This document shows positions 24,656 through 33,052 of a stretch of 34,487 bases of DNA, one piece after another (position 1 is the first letter of the stretch; each line of letters opens with the position of its first letter). The notes below the pieces were generated by a model. It made no database searches and was not told the origin of the DNA. It saw only the letters and a list, made by a program, of their open reading frames with translations. This DNA is from UBA1268 sp965662195 (GTDB lineage Bacteria; Planctomycetota; Planctomycetia; Pirellulales; UBA1268): contig CBFIHA010000035.1 in NCBI GenBank assembly GCA_965662195.1, forward strand, positions 1 to 34,487, given 5' to 3'. Made by a program: the position numbers and the translations under genes.

Positions 24656-25995
24656 TGCTTCTCCGCTGCTGCTGGGGCCTTGTCGGCCGGTTTCGCGGCT
24701 GCAGCCGGCTCTGGCTGCTTCTCCGCGGCAGGCTTATCGGCAGGCTTATCGGCAGGCTTATCGGCTGGCTTATCGGCTGGCTTATCGGCTGGCTTATCGG
24801 CTGGCTTATCGGCTGGCTTATCGGCTGGCTTATCGGCCGGCTTGTCGGCCGGCTTGTCGGCCGGCTTGTCGGCAGGCTTGTCGGCAGGCTTGTCGGCAGG
24901 CTTGTCGGCTGCGGGCTCGGGTTTCGGCTTGGGCGGTTCCGGCAGCAGCTTCGGAGCCGGGGTTGTCACCAGTTGGCCACCGGCGTGTGTGCCGACAAAC
25001 ATCGTCTTGCCGTCGGGGGCAAAGGCAACGCACCAGACACTCGACGAAGCCGCCGGGGGAGACTCCTGCTCCCGGCTGGCATTCACATCCCAGAGCTTGA
25101 CCCCACCATCGAGGCTGCCACTCACCAGCCGACTGCCGTCGGCGTTGAAAGCAACACTGGTCACCCAGTCCCTGTGCCCGGCCAGCGTGCCCGCGGCCTT
25201 GGCATCAGAGGCACTCCAGAGCCGCACCGTACGATCCGCCCCCCCGGAGGCCAGCCGTGAGCCATCGGGTGAATAGGCGACGGACCAGATGGTGTCCTCA
25301 TGGCCGGCCAGCTTGCCCTTTTCCTTCCCGTCGGCGGGGTTCCAGAGTTTGATCAGCTTGTCACCGCCGCCGGTGGCCAGCGTCTTGCCGTCGGGGGCGA
25401 AGGCGACGGCGGTCACCGGTCCCTCGTGGGCCGTCACCGTGGCGACGTCCTTGCCGTCGGCCGTGTTCCAGAGTACCACGGTGCCGTCCTCGCCGGCCGT
25501 CGCCAACCGCGAGCCATCCGGTGAGAAGGCCAGCGACCGGACCCAGCCCTTGTGCTTCTGCAGATCGGCCTTGAGTTTCCGTCCGGGCAGATCCCAGAGT
25601 TTGACCAGCCCGTCATAGCCGGCGGTCGCGGCCAGTTTGCCATCGGCCGAAACCCGTACGGCCCAGACCGCGGTCGGATGCCCCGCCAGGTCAGCCACCC
25701 GACTCCCATCGGCCCTCCAGACAACAACATCACCCGGCCGGTAGAGCAGGCTTTCACCCCCCGCCGTCACCAGGGTGCCACCGTCGCTGCTGTAGTCAGC
25801 GGCAATAATCCAGCGGCCAAACTTGGCAAGGTTCTGGGGAGCTGCAGGCTCTTTTTTCTCAGCGGGCTTTTCTTCAGCGGGCTTTTTCTCAGTTGGCTTT
25901 TCCTCAGCAACGCTGGGCTGCACCACGCCCCCGCCAAGGAAGACGGCAGCGAGCAGCAACCGTGGGAAGAACTCGGTCGTTATTCGGAACCGCAT
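24652..25995 (-). CDS. Secreted seven-blade WD40 protein with (DKPA)15 tail
   Basis: The 447-residue protein has a signal peptide (1-30, cut after SVA), a Lys/Glu/Pro linker (EKKPAEEKPAEKK), then seven WD-type blades of about 42 residues (roughly 58-340), with repeated 'SPDGSRLATAGEDGTV-x-LW' units and GH at each blade end. The C-terminus has a Pro/Lys stretch, fifteen perfect Asp-Lys-Pro-Ala units (364-423) and an Ala/Glu/Gln end. WD40 propellers serve as binding platforms, and the tail may be a spacer or cell-wall tether. ATG 25995 has a strong GAGGAGG six bases upstream, so the longer open frame to 26532 is not used. It is the first gene of the run leading to thiS. Confidence 0.92.
   Translation of the reverse strand: MRFRITTEFFPRLLLAAVFLGGGVVQPSVAEEKPTEKKPAEEKPAEKKEPAAPQNLAKFGRWIIAADYSSDGGTLVTAGGESLLYRPGDVVVWRADGSRVADLAGHPTAVWAVRVSADGKLAATAGYDGLVKLWDLPGRKLKADLQKHKGWVRSLAFSPDGSRLATAGEDGTVVLWNTADGKDVATVTAHEGPVTAVAFAPDGKTLATGGGDKLIKLWNPADGKEKGKLAGHEDTIWSVAYSPDGSRLASGGADRTVRLWSASDAKAAGTLAGHRDWVTSVAFNADGSRLVSGSLDGGVKLWDVNASREQESPPAASSSVWCVAFAPDGKTMFVGTHAGGQLVTTPAPKLLPEPPKPKPEPAADKPADKPADKPADKPADKPADKPADKPADKPADKPADKPADKPADKPADKPADKPADKPAAEKQPEPAAAAKPADKAPAAAEKQ
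24727..24906. repeat. Coding minisatellite: 15 units of 12 bases
   Basis: Fifteen exact-length 12-base units encode Asp-Lys-Pro-Ala. In plus-strand order the units form four blocks by codon variant: three ggcaggcttatc, six ggctggcttatc, three ggccggcttgtc and three ggcaggcttgtc. Blocks of three and six suggest growth by duplication of 36-base segments. All units stay in frame, so length change adds or removes whole tetrapeptides. Confidence 0.95.
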
Positions 25996-26096
25996 GGAAA
26001 CCTCCTCGATGTGAGACGGGTGTTCGTGACTGCCAGCACAGACAATCCAAACCGGTAATTCCGGCAATCGTGGCAGCCACACTCGAATTGACCCTG

Positions 26097-26127
26097 AGTA
26101 TAGTTGGCCTGAACGCCGGGTTTCCAA
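26097..26127 (-). promoter_or_regulatory. Candidate promoter for the WD40-thi-hisF run
   Basis: In the 201-base gap between the divergent WD40 and isomerase-like genes, the minus strand has TATACT (26097-26102) and TTGGAA (26122-26127) with a 19-base spacer. A transcript would start about 95 bases before the WD40 ATG. The -10 is good but the spacing is long, so support is modest. Confidence 0.3.
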
Positions 26128-26196
26128 TCGGCCTGATTTCGCTGCCGTTCGTGAAAGCCTTGGCCCCTTCCATTTCCCCCCGGGAAGATTGTCCGT

Positions 26197-27888
26197 ATGA
26201 ATGCCACACCAGCCCTGCGTTCCCGACAGCGGTCCGCAAACAGCCAACCAGAAGGAATCCTCGTCGCCAGCGGTGACCTCCGAGAAGCGGCCAATCGGGC
26301 CTGTTGGCCGGCTCAGGCTGCGATGGAAAAGGAACTCACCCAGGCCTTTGCCGAAGCGGGCTGGACACTGCGGCGGGGCCACGCCGTCTCCAGAAAACGC
26401 GGCCACGGCTTTCTGGCCAGTGCCCGCGAGGGGCTCGACGCGTTCGCGGCGATCAATCCGGCTGCGCCACTTGTGGTCGCCGAGGCCGTCTGGCAGTACT
26501 CCAACCATGTGCTGCCAGGGCTCTCCACGCATACCGGGCCGATTCTCACCGTCGCCAACTGGTCGGGCCAGTGGCCGGGCCTCGTCGGCATGCTCAATCT
26601 CAACGGCTCACTCACCAAGGCGGGGGTTCCTTACAGCACGCTCTGGGCCGACGACTTCGCTGCCCCCTCATTTCGCCGCCACCTCGACGGCTGGCTCACC
26701 CGGCAGCAGGTCCACCACGACACCAGCCATGTCACCCCGCTCGATGCCGTCGGCATTCCCAAAAAACTCCAACTGGAGGCCGACCGGCTGGCGGCTGAGC
26801 TCCGAACAAAAAAGGCGTTGATGGGGGTCTTCGACGAAGGCTGCATGGGAATGTTCAATGCCATCATCCCCGACCGGCTGCTGCACCCGACCGGGGTCTT
26901 CAAGGAGCGGCTCAGCCAGAGTGCCCTCTACTACGAGACCCAGCAGGTGCCCGATCGTGACGCCCGGGAGGTGCTGGCCTGGCTCACCAAGGCGGGCATG
27001 ACCTTTCACTTCGGCCGGGATGAGGCGACCACGCTGACCCGGGCCCAGGTGCTGACCCAGTGCAAGATGTATATCGCGGCGGTGCGGCTGGCCGACCGCT
27101 TCGGCTGTGACCTGATCGGTATCCAATACCAGCAGGGGCTCAAGGATCTACTGCCGGCCAGTGACCTGGTCGAGGGGATGCTCAACGACTCAAAGCGGCC
27201 CCCGGTCACGGCGGCCGGCAGTTCGCGGGTGCTCTACAAGGGCCGGCCGCTGACACACTTCAACGAGGTCGACGAGTGTGCCGGCCTTGACGGCCTGCTG
27301 ACCCAGCGGGTGCATGAGGCGCTGGGGGAGCCGGTTGAAAACACCCTGCATGACATCCGTTGGGGCGACTGGGATCAGTCGGGCACCACCAGCGACTGGG
27401 TCTGGGTCTTCGAGATCTCAGGGGCCGCCCCGCCCAGCCATTTCGTCGGCGGCTGGAAAGGCGCCCACGGCTACCGGCAGCCAGCAATGTATTTCCGGCT
27501 CGGCGGCAGCACGCTGGCCGGGGTGAGCAAGCCGGGCGAGATCGTCTGGAGCCGGATCTGGATCGACGGCTCGGGCCCGGCGGAAAAACTCTGCATGGAT
27601 ATCGGCCGGGCTGCCGCCATCGCCCTGCCCGAGGAGGAGACCCGGCGGCGGCTGGAATCGACGACCAGGCAATGGCCGATCATGCACGCGGTCACCTACG
27701 GCATCGACCGCGACCAGATGATGGCTCGCCACCAGGCCAACCACATTCAGGTCGCCTACTGCCGCGACGCGGCGGCCGCCGACCGGGCGGCGCTGACCAA
27801 GGCCGCTCTGGCCCGGGCCCTCGGCCTGGAGGTTTCCTTCTGCGGCACCCGCGGCCCGGGGGACGCGCCGCGGGTGCGGTGGGCGTAA
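26197..27888 (+). CDS. L-fucose/L-arabinose isomerase-family-like protein
   Basis: The 563-residue protein resembles the FucI/AraA-type sugar isomerases in length and in several segments: ILTVANWSGQWPGLVG followed by MLNLNGSLTKAG (about 112-140), VFDEGCMGMFNAIIPD (about 211-226), IGIQYQQGLKD and NTLHDIRWGDWD. These enzymes interconvert ketose and aldose sugars with a Mn2+ held by acidic and His residues. I cannot assign the metal ligands with certainty, so the substrate is open. ATG 26197 has GGGAAGA about ten bases before it. It is divergent from the WD40 gene and upstream of the polysaccharide genes, from which a 178-base gap separates it. It could supply or salvage a deoxysugar; this is inference. 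Confidence 0.6.
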   Translation: MNATPALRSRQRSANSQPEGILVASGDLREAANRACWPAQAAMEKELTQAFAEAGWTLRRGHAVSRKRGHGFLASAREGLDAFAAINPAAPLVVAEAVWQYSNHVLPGLSTHTGPILTVANWSGQWPGLVGMLNLNGSLTKAGVPYSTLWADDFAAPSFRRHLDGWLTRQQVHHDTSHVTPLDAVGIPKKLQLEADRLAAELRTKKALMGVFDEGCMGMFNAIIPDRLLHPTGVFKERLSQSALYYETQQVPDRDAREVLAWLTKAGMTFHFGRDEATTLTRAQVLTQCKMYIAAVRLADRFGCDLIGIQYQQGLKDLLPASDLVEGMLNDSKRPPVTAAGSSRVLYKGRPLTHFNEVDECAGLDGLLTQRVHEALGEPVENTLHDIRWGDWDQSGTTSDWVWVFEISGAAPPSHFVGGWKGAHGYRQPAMYFRLGGSTLAGVSKPGEIVWSRIWIDGSGPAEKLCMDIGRAAAIALPEEETRRRLESTTRQWPIMHAVTYGIDRDQMMARHQANHIQVAYCRDAAAADRAALTKAALARALGLEVSFCGTRGPGDAPRVRWA

Positions 27889-28066
27889 CCACTGGTCGGC
27901 TTCGGCACCTGCTGCGGGTGTGCGGCGGCCACGGCCGTCGGCGCTGACAAACCGCCCTTGTTGAATCGCCGCGGCAGCCAACACAATTCAGTGTTCGTTC
28001 GCAGGAGCGGCCTGTTCGTGGCCTGCTGCCCTGCCACCCACTCTGCCGCAGGATGCCCGGCTGCCG

Positions 28067-28921
28067 ATGAAGATCCTGGTTTTTGGTGCCTCCGGCATGC
28101 TCGGCAATGCCATGTTCCGCCTGCTGAGCGACTGTCGCGAGCACACGGTCAGCGGCACCGCCCGCAGTGAATCGGCCAGACGGTTTTTTGCTGATCATCT
28201 CCAGCCATCACTCCTGACCGGCATCGATGTCGAACACCCCGATTCGATCGTCCGGGTTTTCGCCCGCACCCAACCCGATGTCGTCGTCAACTGCATCGGC
28301 CTGGTCAAACAGGTGGCCGATGCCGACGACCCGCTGCAGGCGATCCCCCTGAACACGATGCTGCCGCACCGGCTGGCCCAGCTCTGCGCCGTCGGCGGCA
28401 GCCGGTTGATCCATATCAGCACCGACTGCGTCTTCTCCGGGGCCAAGGGGATGTACACCGAAGCCGACGTCCCCGACGCCACGCACCTCTACGGCCGCTC
28501 GAAACTGCTCGGCGAGGTGACCGCCCCACACACCATCACCCTGCGGACCTCGATCATCGGCACCGAACAGGCCAGCTGCCGCAGCCTGGTCGGCTGGTTT
28601 CTGGCCCAGACCGGCCGGGTGACGGGCTATCGCCGAGCGATCTTCTCCGGCCTCCCGACCGTCGAACTGGCAACGGTGATTCGCGATCTGGTGCTGCCCA
28701 GCCCCAAACTGCACGGGCTCTACCATCTGGCAGCCGCGCCGATCGACAAGGACGCCCTGCTGCGGCTGGTCGCAGCCGAGTATGGCAAAGCCATCGAGAT
28801 TGAGCCCAGCGACGAAGTCGTGATCGACCGGTCCCTCGATGCCAGTCGGTTTCAGGCAGCGACCGGCTATCTTCCCCCACCCTGGCCTGAACTCATCCGG
28901 CAGATGCACGCCTTCGGCTGA
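28067..28921 (+). CDS. RmlD-like SDR sugar reductase (WbvR-like)
   Basis: The 284-residue protein is an extended short-chain dehydrogenase of the dTDP-4-dehydrorhamnose reductase type: GASGMLG (7-13) binds the nucleotide, STDCVFSG is the catalytic Ser/Thr strand and Y142-x3-K146 (YGRSK) is the active pair. It lacks the C-terminal cupin domain of CapF/WbjC, the reductase for UDP-L-FucNAc. Its length and neighbours fit WbvR, the RmlD-like reductase that with WbvB and WbvD makes UDP-L-QuiNAc. An ordinary RmlD is less likely because no rmlA, rmlB or rmlC is beside it. The next gene starts 44 bases after the stop. Confidence 0.85.
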   Translation: MKILVFGASGMLGNAMFRLLSDCREHTVSGTARSESARRFFADHLQPSLLTGIDVEHPDSIVRVFARTQPDVVVNCIGLVKQVADADDPLQAIPLNTMLPHRLAQLCAVGGSRLIHISTDCVFSGAKGMYTEADVPDATHLYGRSKLLGEVTAPHTITLRTSIIGTEQASCRSLVGWFLAQTGRVTGYRRAIFSGLPTVELATVIRDLVLPSPKLHGLYHLAAAPIDKDALLRLVAAEYGKAIEIEPSDEVVIDRSLDASRFQAATGYLPPPWPELIRQMHAFG

Positions 28922-28965
28922 CAAAGGGCACCTGCCAGATTTTCCTTCCGGAAAACACTCAGACG

Positions 28966-29976
28966 ATGTTCGACGACAAGGTTCTTTTGATCACCGGTGG
29001 TACCGGCTCGTTCGGCAACGCTGTCCTGCGGCGGTTTCTCGACACCGGCGTCCGGGAAATCCGCGTCTTCAGCCGGGATGAGAAAAAGCAGGAAGACATG
29101 CGGATCGCGCTGAACCATCCCAAACTGCGGTTCTGTATCGGTGACGTCCGCAACGAGGACAGCCTGCGGGATGCCCTCAGTGGCGTTGACTATGTCTTTC
29201 ATGCTGCGGCGCTGAAGCAGGTGCCCTCCTGCGAGTTCTATCCCCTCGAGGCGGTCCGCACGAACGTGCTCGGGGCCGAGAACGTCCTCAACGCCGCAAT
29301 TGCCCGCGGGGTCAAACGGGTGATCGTGCTCAGCACCGACAAGGCGGTCTATCCGATCAATGCGATGGGGCTGTCGAAGGCGATGATGGAAAAACTGATG
29401 GTGGCCAAGTCACGGCTCCAAACTTCAGATGACACGGTCTTCTCAGCCACCCGCTACGGCAACGTGATGGCCTCCCGTGGATCGGTCATTCCCCTGTTCA
29501 TCCAACAGATCAAATCGGGGGAGCCACTGACCGTGACCGACCCGGAGATGACCCGCTTCCTGATGTCCCTGCCCGACTCAGTTGACCTCGTCCTGCACGC
29601 CTTCGAGCAGGGCCGGCAGGGGGATATCTTCATTCAGAAGGCTCCCGCCTGCACGATCCAGGTGCTGGCCGAGGCACTGATCAAAATCTTTGCGAGCTCA
29701 AGTTCGGTCCGGGTGATCGGCACCCGTCACGGTGAGAAGCTGTTTGAGTCACTCGTCTCCCGCGAGGAGATGGCCAAGGCAGTCGATGAGGGCCGGTACT
29801 TCCGCATTCCCGCGGACAACCGCGACCTCAACTACGCCAAGTATTTTGTCGAAGGTGAGCCGAGCGTGTCGGCCAGCGAGGACTACACCTCCCACACCAC
29901 CGAGCGACTCGACCGGCAGCAGGTGATCGACCTGCTGCTTTCCCTCGACTACGTCCAGGAGCAGCTTCGTGCGTAA
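28966..29976 (+). CDS. UDP-GlcNAc 4,6-dehydratase/5-epimerase (CapE/WbjB/WbvB family)
   Basis: This family converts UDP-GlcNAc to a 4-keto-6-deoxy-L-hexosamine nucleotide, the first step to UDP-L-FucNAc and UDP-L-QuiNAc. The 336-residue protein has GGTGSFG (11-17), HAAALKQVPSCE, LSTDKAV and M134-x3-K138 (MGLSK). A Met in place of the usual SDR Tyr is a known trait of this subfamily. ATRYGNVMASRGSVIPLF and RHGEKLFE are further family text. The stop overlaps the start of the 2-epimerase gene by eight bases, indicating a shared translation unit. Confidence 0.93.
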   Translation: MFDDKVLLITGGTGSFGNAVLRRFLDTGVREIRVFSRDEKKQEDMRIALNHPKLRFCIGDVRNEDSLRDALSGVDYVFHAAALKQVPSCEFYPLEAVRTNVLGAENVLNAAIARGVKRVIVLSTDKAVYPINAMGLSKAMMEKLMVAKSRLQTSDDTVFSATRYGNVMASRGSVIPLFIQQIKSGEPLTVTDPEMTRFLMSLPDSVDLVLHAFEQGRQGDIFIQKAPACTIQVLAEALIKIFASSSSVRVIGTRHGEKLFESLVSREEMAKAVDEGRYFRIPADNRDLNYAKYFVEGEPSVSASEDYTSHTTERLDRQQVIDLLLSLDYVQEQLRA

Positions 29977-31132
29977 GGTGATGACTGTGGTCGGAACCCG
30001 ACCCGAACTGATCAAGATGTGCCGGGTGATCGACCTGTTCGACCAGCAGACCCGGCATGTGCTGGTCCATACCGGCCAGAACTACGACTACGAACTCAAC
30101 CAGGTCTTCTTTGATGATCTGCGAATTCGCAGGCCTGACCATTTCCTGGAGGCGGCGGGAACAACGCCAGCGGCCACCATCGCCCGGGTGATCGAGCGGG
30201 TGGACGAGGTGCTGGCAGCCGAAACGCCCGAGGCGGTCCTGATCTATGGCGACACCAACTCTTGCCTGGCGGTCATCGCGGCGAAACGCCGGAAGATCCC
30301 GATCTTCCATATGGAGGCGGGTAACCGCTGCTTCGACGCCCGGGTGCCGGAGGAGATCAACCGGAAGATCGTCGACCATCTCAGTGACGTGAACATCACG
30401 ATCACCGAGCACGCCCGCCGGTACCTGCTGGCTGAGAATCTACCGGCCGACCGGGTCTTTGCCCTCGGCTCCCACCTCCCCGAAGTCTTCGAGGCCTTTC
30501 AGGCTGAGATTGCCGGCTCAGACGTGCTGGTGCGGCTTGGCCTCGAGGCTGGCGGCTATTTTCTGGTCAGTGCCCACCGGGAGGAGAATGTCGATGCCCC
30601 GGAGCGGCTGCACCAGCTGCTCGACGCCCTCAACGGTCTGACCGAAGCCTACGACCTGCCGGTCCTGGTCTCGACCCATCCCCGCACGCGGGCCCGGCTG
30701 GAGGCACTCAGTGGCACGTCGCTCGACCCCCGGCTGCGGTTTGAAAAGCCGTTTGGCTTCTTCGACTATGTGCACCTGCAGCAGCAGGCCCGCTGTGTCG
30801 TTTCAGACAGCGGCACGATCACGGAGGAGTCGGCGATTCTTGGCTTTCCCGCCATTACCATCCGCGACACCCACGAACGGCCCGAGGGCATGGACGAGGG
30901 CGTCGTCATCATGTGTGGACTGGGCCGCGAGACGGTGCTCGATGCGGTTCGGCTGGCCGTGGCCGAGGCAGCAGCGGGCCGGCAGGCAGCACGAGTCGAT
31001 GCCTATGACCGAGGCGGTGTCTCCTGGAAACTGCTCAAACTCGTCCACAGCTACATTCCCTACGTGCAGGAGAACGTCTGGCGGCAGCCGCCGACGCCGA
31101 CGCATGGATACCATCATCCTCTTCAGCCGTGA
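29969..31132 (+). CDS. UDP-N-acetyl-hexosamine 2-epimerase (WecB/WbjD/WbvD family)
   Basis: A non-hydrolysing UDP-sugar 2-epimerase of GT-B fold, 387 residues. Visible motifs are VVGTRPELIKM at the start, HTGQNYD, GDTNSCLA, HMEAGNRCFD, PEEINRKIVDH, SAHREENVD, THPRTRARLE and SDSGTITEES. In the CapE/CapF/CapG and WbvB/WbvR/WbvD pathways this enzyme performs the C-2 inversion of the L-6-deoxyhexosamine; by context that is its role here rather than making UDP-ManNAc. The GTG at 29969 is chosen because AGGAG lies seven bases upstream and the family N-terminus is complete; ATG 29981 is the alternative. The 3' end overlaps the glycosyltransferase start by 29 bases. Confidence 0.93.
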   Translation: MRKVMTVVGTRPELIKMCRVIDLFDQQTRHVLVHTGQNYDYELNQVFFDDLRIRRPDHFLEAAGTTPAATIARVIERVDEVLAAETPEAVLIYGDTNSCLAVIAAKRRKIPIFHMEAGNRCFDARVPEEINRKIVDHLSDVNITITEHARRYLLAENLPADRVFALGSHLPEVFEAFQAEIAGSDVLVRLGLEAGGYFLVSAHREENVDAPERLHQLLDALNGLTEAYDLPVLVSTHPRTRARLEALSGTSLDPRLRFEKPFGFFDYVHLQQQARCVVSDSGTITEESAILGFPAITIRDTHERPEGMDEGVVIMCGLGRETVLDAVRLAVAEAAAGRQAARVDAYDRGGVSWKLLKLVHSYIPYVQENVWRQPPTPTHGYHHPLQP

Positions 31133-32951
31133 CCGGCCGCTGCAGCTGCACTGCACGCTGCGGACGCTGCTCGAACAGGGGCAGGGCTTGGGAGGCATGC
31201 CGATCCAGGTGCTGCTGCGGGCAACTGACGACGTCTATCTGCGGCAATACCGAGAGGTCTGCTCTGAACTGAGTCAGCTGCACCCGGACTGCCAGCTGCT
31301 CTTTCTTGAAGAACAGGCATTCGCTGATGACCTGGCCGCCTGCCTGTTTCAGCCGACGGTGCGGGCGGGCTTCTTCAGCAGTTGGCAGTGGCCCGGCAGT
31401 GCGGAAGCCCAGCCGCTCGAGCGGACGGCCGAGCGGTTTTCCCATGTCCTGCTGGGTGTCGATGACTGCATTGTTGTCGCCCCGTTTGAGTTCCCTGCTG
31501 TCAGCCGTCTGCTTGCCAAGCGGCCAGAGCTACTTGGCTTCTCGCTCCGGCTGGGCCGGAACGCGACGGCCAACTATATGGCCCAGACCACGCAGGCGGT
31601 GCCGCCACTCACCCCCATCGGTGATGGCATGGTGAGCTTCGACTGGACTGTTGCCGAAGGTGATTTTGGCTATCCCCTGGAGGTCTCGAGTTCGGTCTAT
31701 CGGGTGGCCGACCTCTGGCCCGTTCTGGCCAAAGGCCGCCCCGGCAATCCCAATCTGCTGGAATATCAGCTGACCAAGCTCCGTGACCGGTTCGCCGAAC
31801 AGAAACCGTTGCTCGCTTCCTTTGAAACCGCGGTCGCCTTCTGCAACCCGATCAATCTGGTACAGACCGTCTCGGACAATCGGGCCGGCGGTGATCTCGC
31901 GCATGACGCCCGCGTGCTCTCCCGGCGGTTTGCCCGGGGCGAGCGGGTGCGACGGGATCAGTTCCGGGGCTTTGTCCCCACCGGCTGCCATCAGGAGGTG
32001 CCGCTGGAATTGGAGCCGCGACCAGCGGCGGGAGAAGCACCGGCAAGTGGTGAGCCCGGCTTGGTTTCGGTAGTCATCCCGACCTTCAACCGCCGTGAAC
32101 TGGTGCTCGGGGCAATTGACAGCGTGCTGACGCAGACCTACGCAAACCTCGAAGTGTTGGTGATTGACGATGGCTCAACCGACGGAACGGGCAAGGCGAT
32201 TGCCGCCCGCTACGCCAGTGAGCCGCGGGTCCGCTCCACCTGGCAGGCAAATGCGGAGCGGTCCGCCGCCCGGAACGCCGGCATCGGGCAGGCGCGGGGT
32301 GAATTCGTCGCATTCCTCGACTCCGATGACTGGTGGCTTCCCGAAAAGCTGGAAAAGCAGCTGGCCGTGTTTGCCGCCGACCCGAGCCTTGACCTGGTCC
32401 ACACCGACTTTGCCATCAGCAGCGGTCTCGAACCCACCCCCATGGCTGCGGCCCGGCCGGCCAGCGAAGGCGTGATGCAGGGGCATCTCTTCCCCTCCCT
32501 GCTGCAGTCTGATCCCATCGGCACGCTCACGGTCGTGGTCCGACGGTCGGCCCTCGCGGAGCGGGGGGCGTTCAGCACCGACCGCCGGATTATTCCTTTT
32601 GAAGACTGGGAACTCTGGACCCGCATCGCCTACCGATCGCGGGTTGGCTATGTCCCGGAACGGCTCGCGGTCTATCGCAGCCACGACGGCAACACGGGGG
32701 TTCCGATCGAGCCGGAGAATTACCTCGTCTTTCAGGAGCACGTCGCGGCGTACATTCGCCCCGAGGACCGAGAAACTGCGGCGAGTGGGTTTGTCGAAGG
32801 CTACTGGCGGGCCCTGCTGCATGGCCGGCAGACCGGCTGGCGGCTGCTGGCAGCCCTGCCGGCAGCCAAGCGTCTGGCAGGCTGGCAAAGCTTCGCCGGG
32901 CAGCTCTGGAAACACCGCCGTCGGTTTTGCTGCCGGCTGCTGAAGCCGTAG
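31104..32951 (+). CDS. Two-domain glycosyltransferase with C-terminal GT2 domain
   Basis: The 615-residue protein opens with a domain of about 315 residues that I cannot name firmly: TIILFSRDRPLQLHCTLRTLL at the start and GVDDCIV (D120, D121) look like a degenerate GT-A fold with a DxD-like pair. The second domain (about 319-560) is a standard GT2: SVVIPTFNRRELVLGAIDSVL, DDGSTD at 355-360, SAARNAGI, DSDDWW at 406-411 and FEDWELWTR. So two sugar transfers may be joined in one protein. It starts inside the epimerase gene (29-base overlap). It probably builds the repeat unit that uses the N-acetyl-L-deoxysugar made by the three genes before it; acceptors are unknown. Confidence 0.88.
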   Translation: MDTIILFSRDRPLQLHCTLRTLLEQGQGLGGMPIQVLLRATDDVYLRQYREVCSELSQLHPDCQLLFLEEQAFADDLAACLFQPTVRAGFFSSWQWPGSAEAQPLERTAERFSHVLLGVDDCIVVAPFEFPAVSRLLAKRPELLGFSLRLGRNATANYMAQTTQAVPPLTPIGDGMVSFDWTVAEGDFGYPLEVSSSVYRVADLWPVLAKGRPGNPNLLEYQLTKLRDRFAEQKPLLASFETAVAFCNPINLVQTVSDNRAGGDLAHDARVLSRRFARGERVRRDQFRGFVPTGCHQEVPLELEPRPAAGEAPASGEPGLVSVVIPTFNRRELVLGAIDSVLTQTYANLEVLVIDDGSTDGTGKAIAARYASEPRVRSTWQANAERSAARNAGIGQARGEFVAFLDSDDWWLPEKLEKQLAVFAADPSLDLVHTDFAISSGLEPTPMAAARPASEGVMQGHLFPSLLQSDPIGTLTVVVRRSALAERGAFSTDRRIIPFEDWELWTRIAYRSRVGYVPERLAVYRSHDGNTGVPIEPENYLVFQEHVAAYIRPEDRETAASGFVEGYWRALLHGRQTGWRLLAALPAAKRLAGWQSFAGQLWKHRRRFCCRLLKP

Positions 32952-32974
32952 ACCGCAATCAGCCTGCGTGGATG

Positions 32975-32990
32975 ACCGCTCGGGGGCGGT
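32975..32990. terminator. Short hairpin between convergent glycosyltransferase genes
   Basis: accgc (32975-32979) pairs with gcggt (32986-32990) around a six-base loop, 23 bases after the stop of the two-domain glycosyltransferase. The stem is only five base pairs and no T-run follows. The 101-base gap holds nothing else of note. Confidence 0.3.
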
Positions 32991-33052
32991 GAAATTCTCG
33001 TCGCCGGGCGGGGATACGACCAACGCTCATTCAAGCTGCCCTCCAGCGAGCC

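Noticed and set aside
24727..24906. CRISPR array
   Set aside because: The repeats are contiguous 12-base units without spacers and lie in frame inside a protein gene.
23859..26196. TPP riboswitch before the thi genes
   Set aside because: No conserved thi-box text (CTGAGA or the TGATCTGG arm) is seen on the minus strand before the WD40 gene or thiS, and thiS overlaps its upstream gene.
27889..28066. Promoter in front of the polysaccharide genes
   Set aside because: TTGAAT and CACAAT appear, but spacing and match are too poor to call. The gap otherwise holds nothing recognisable.
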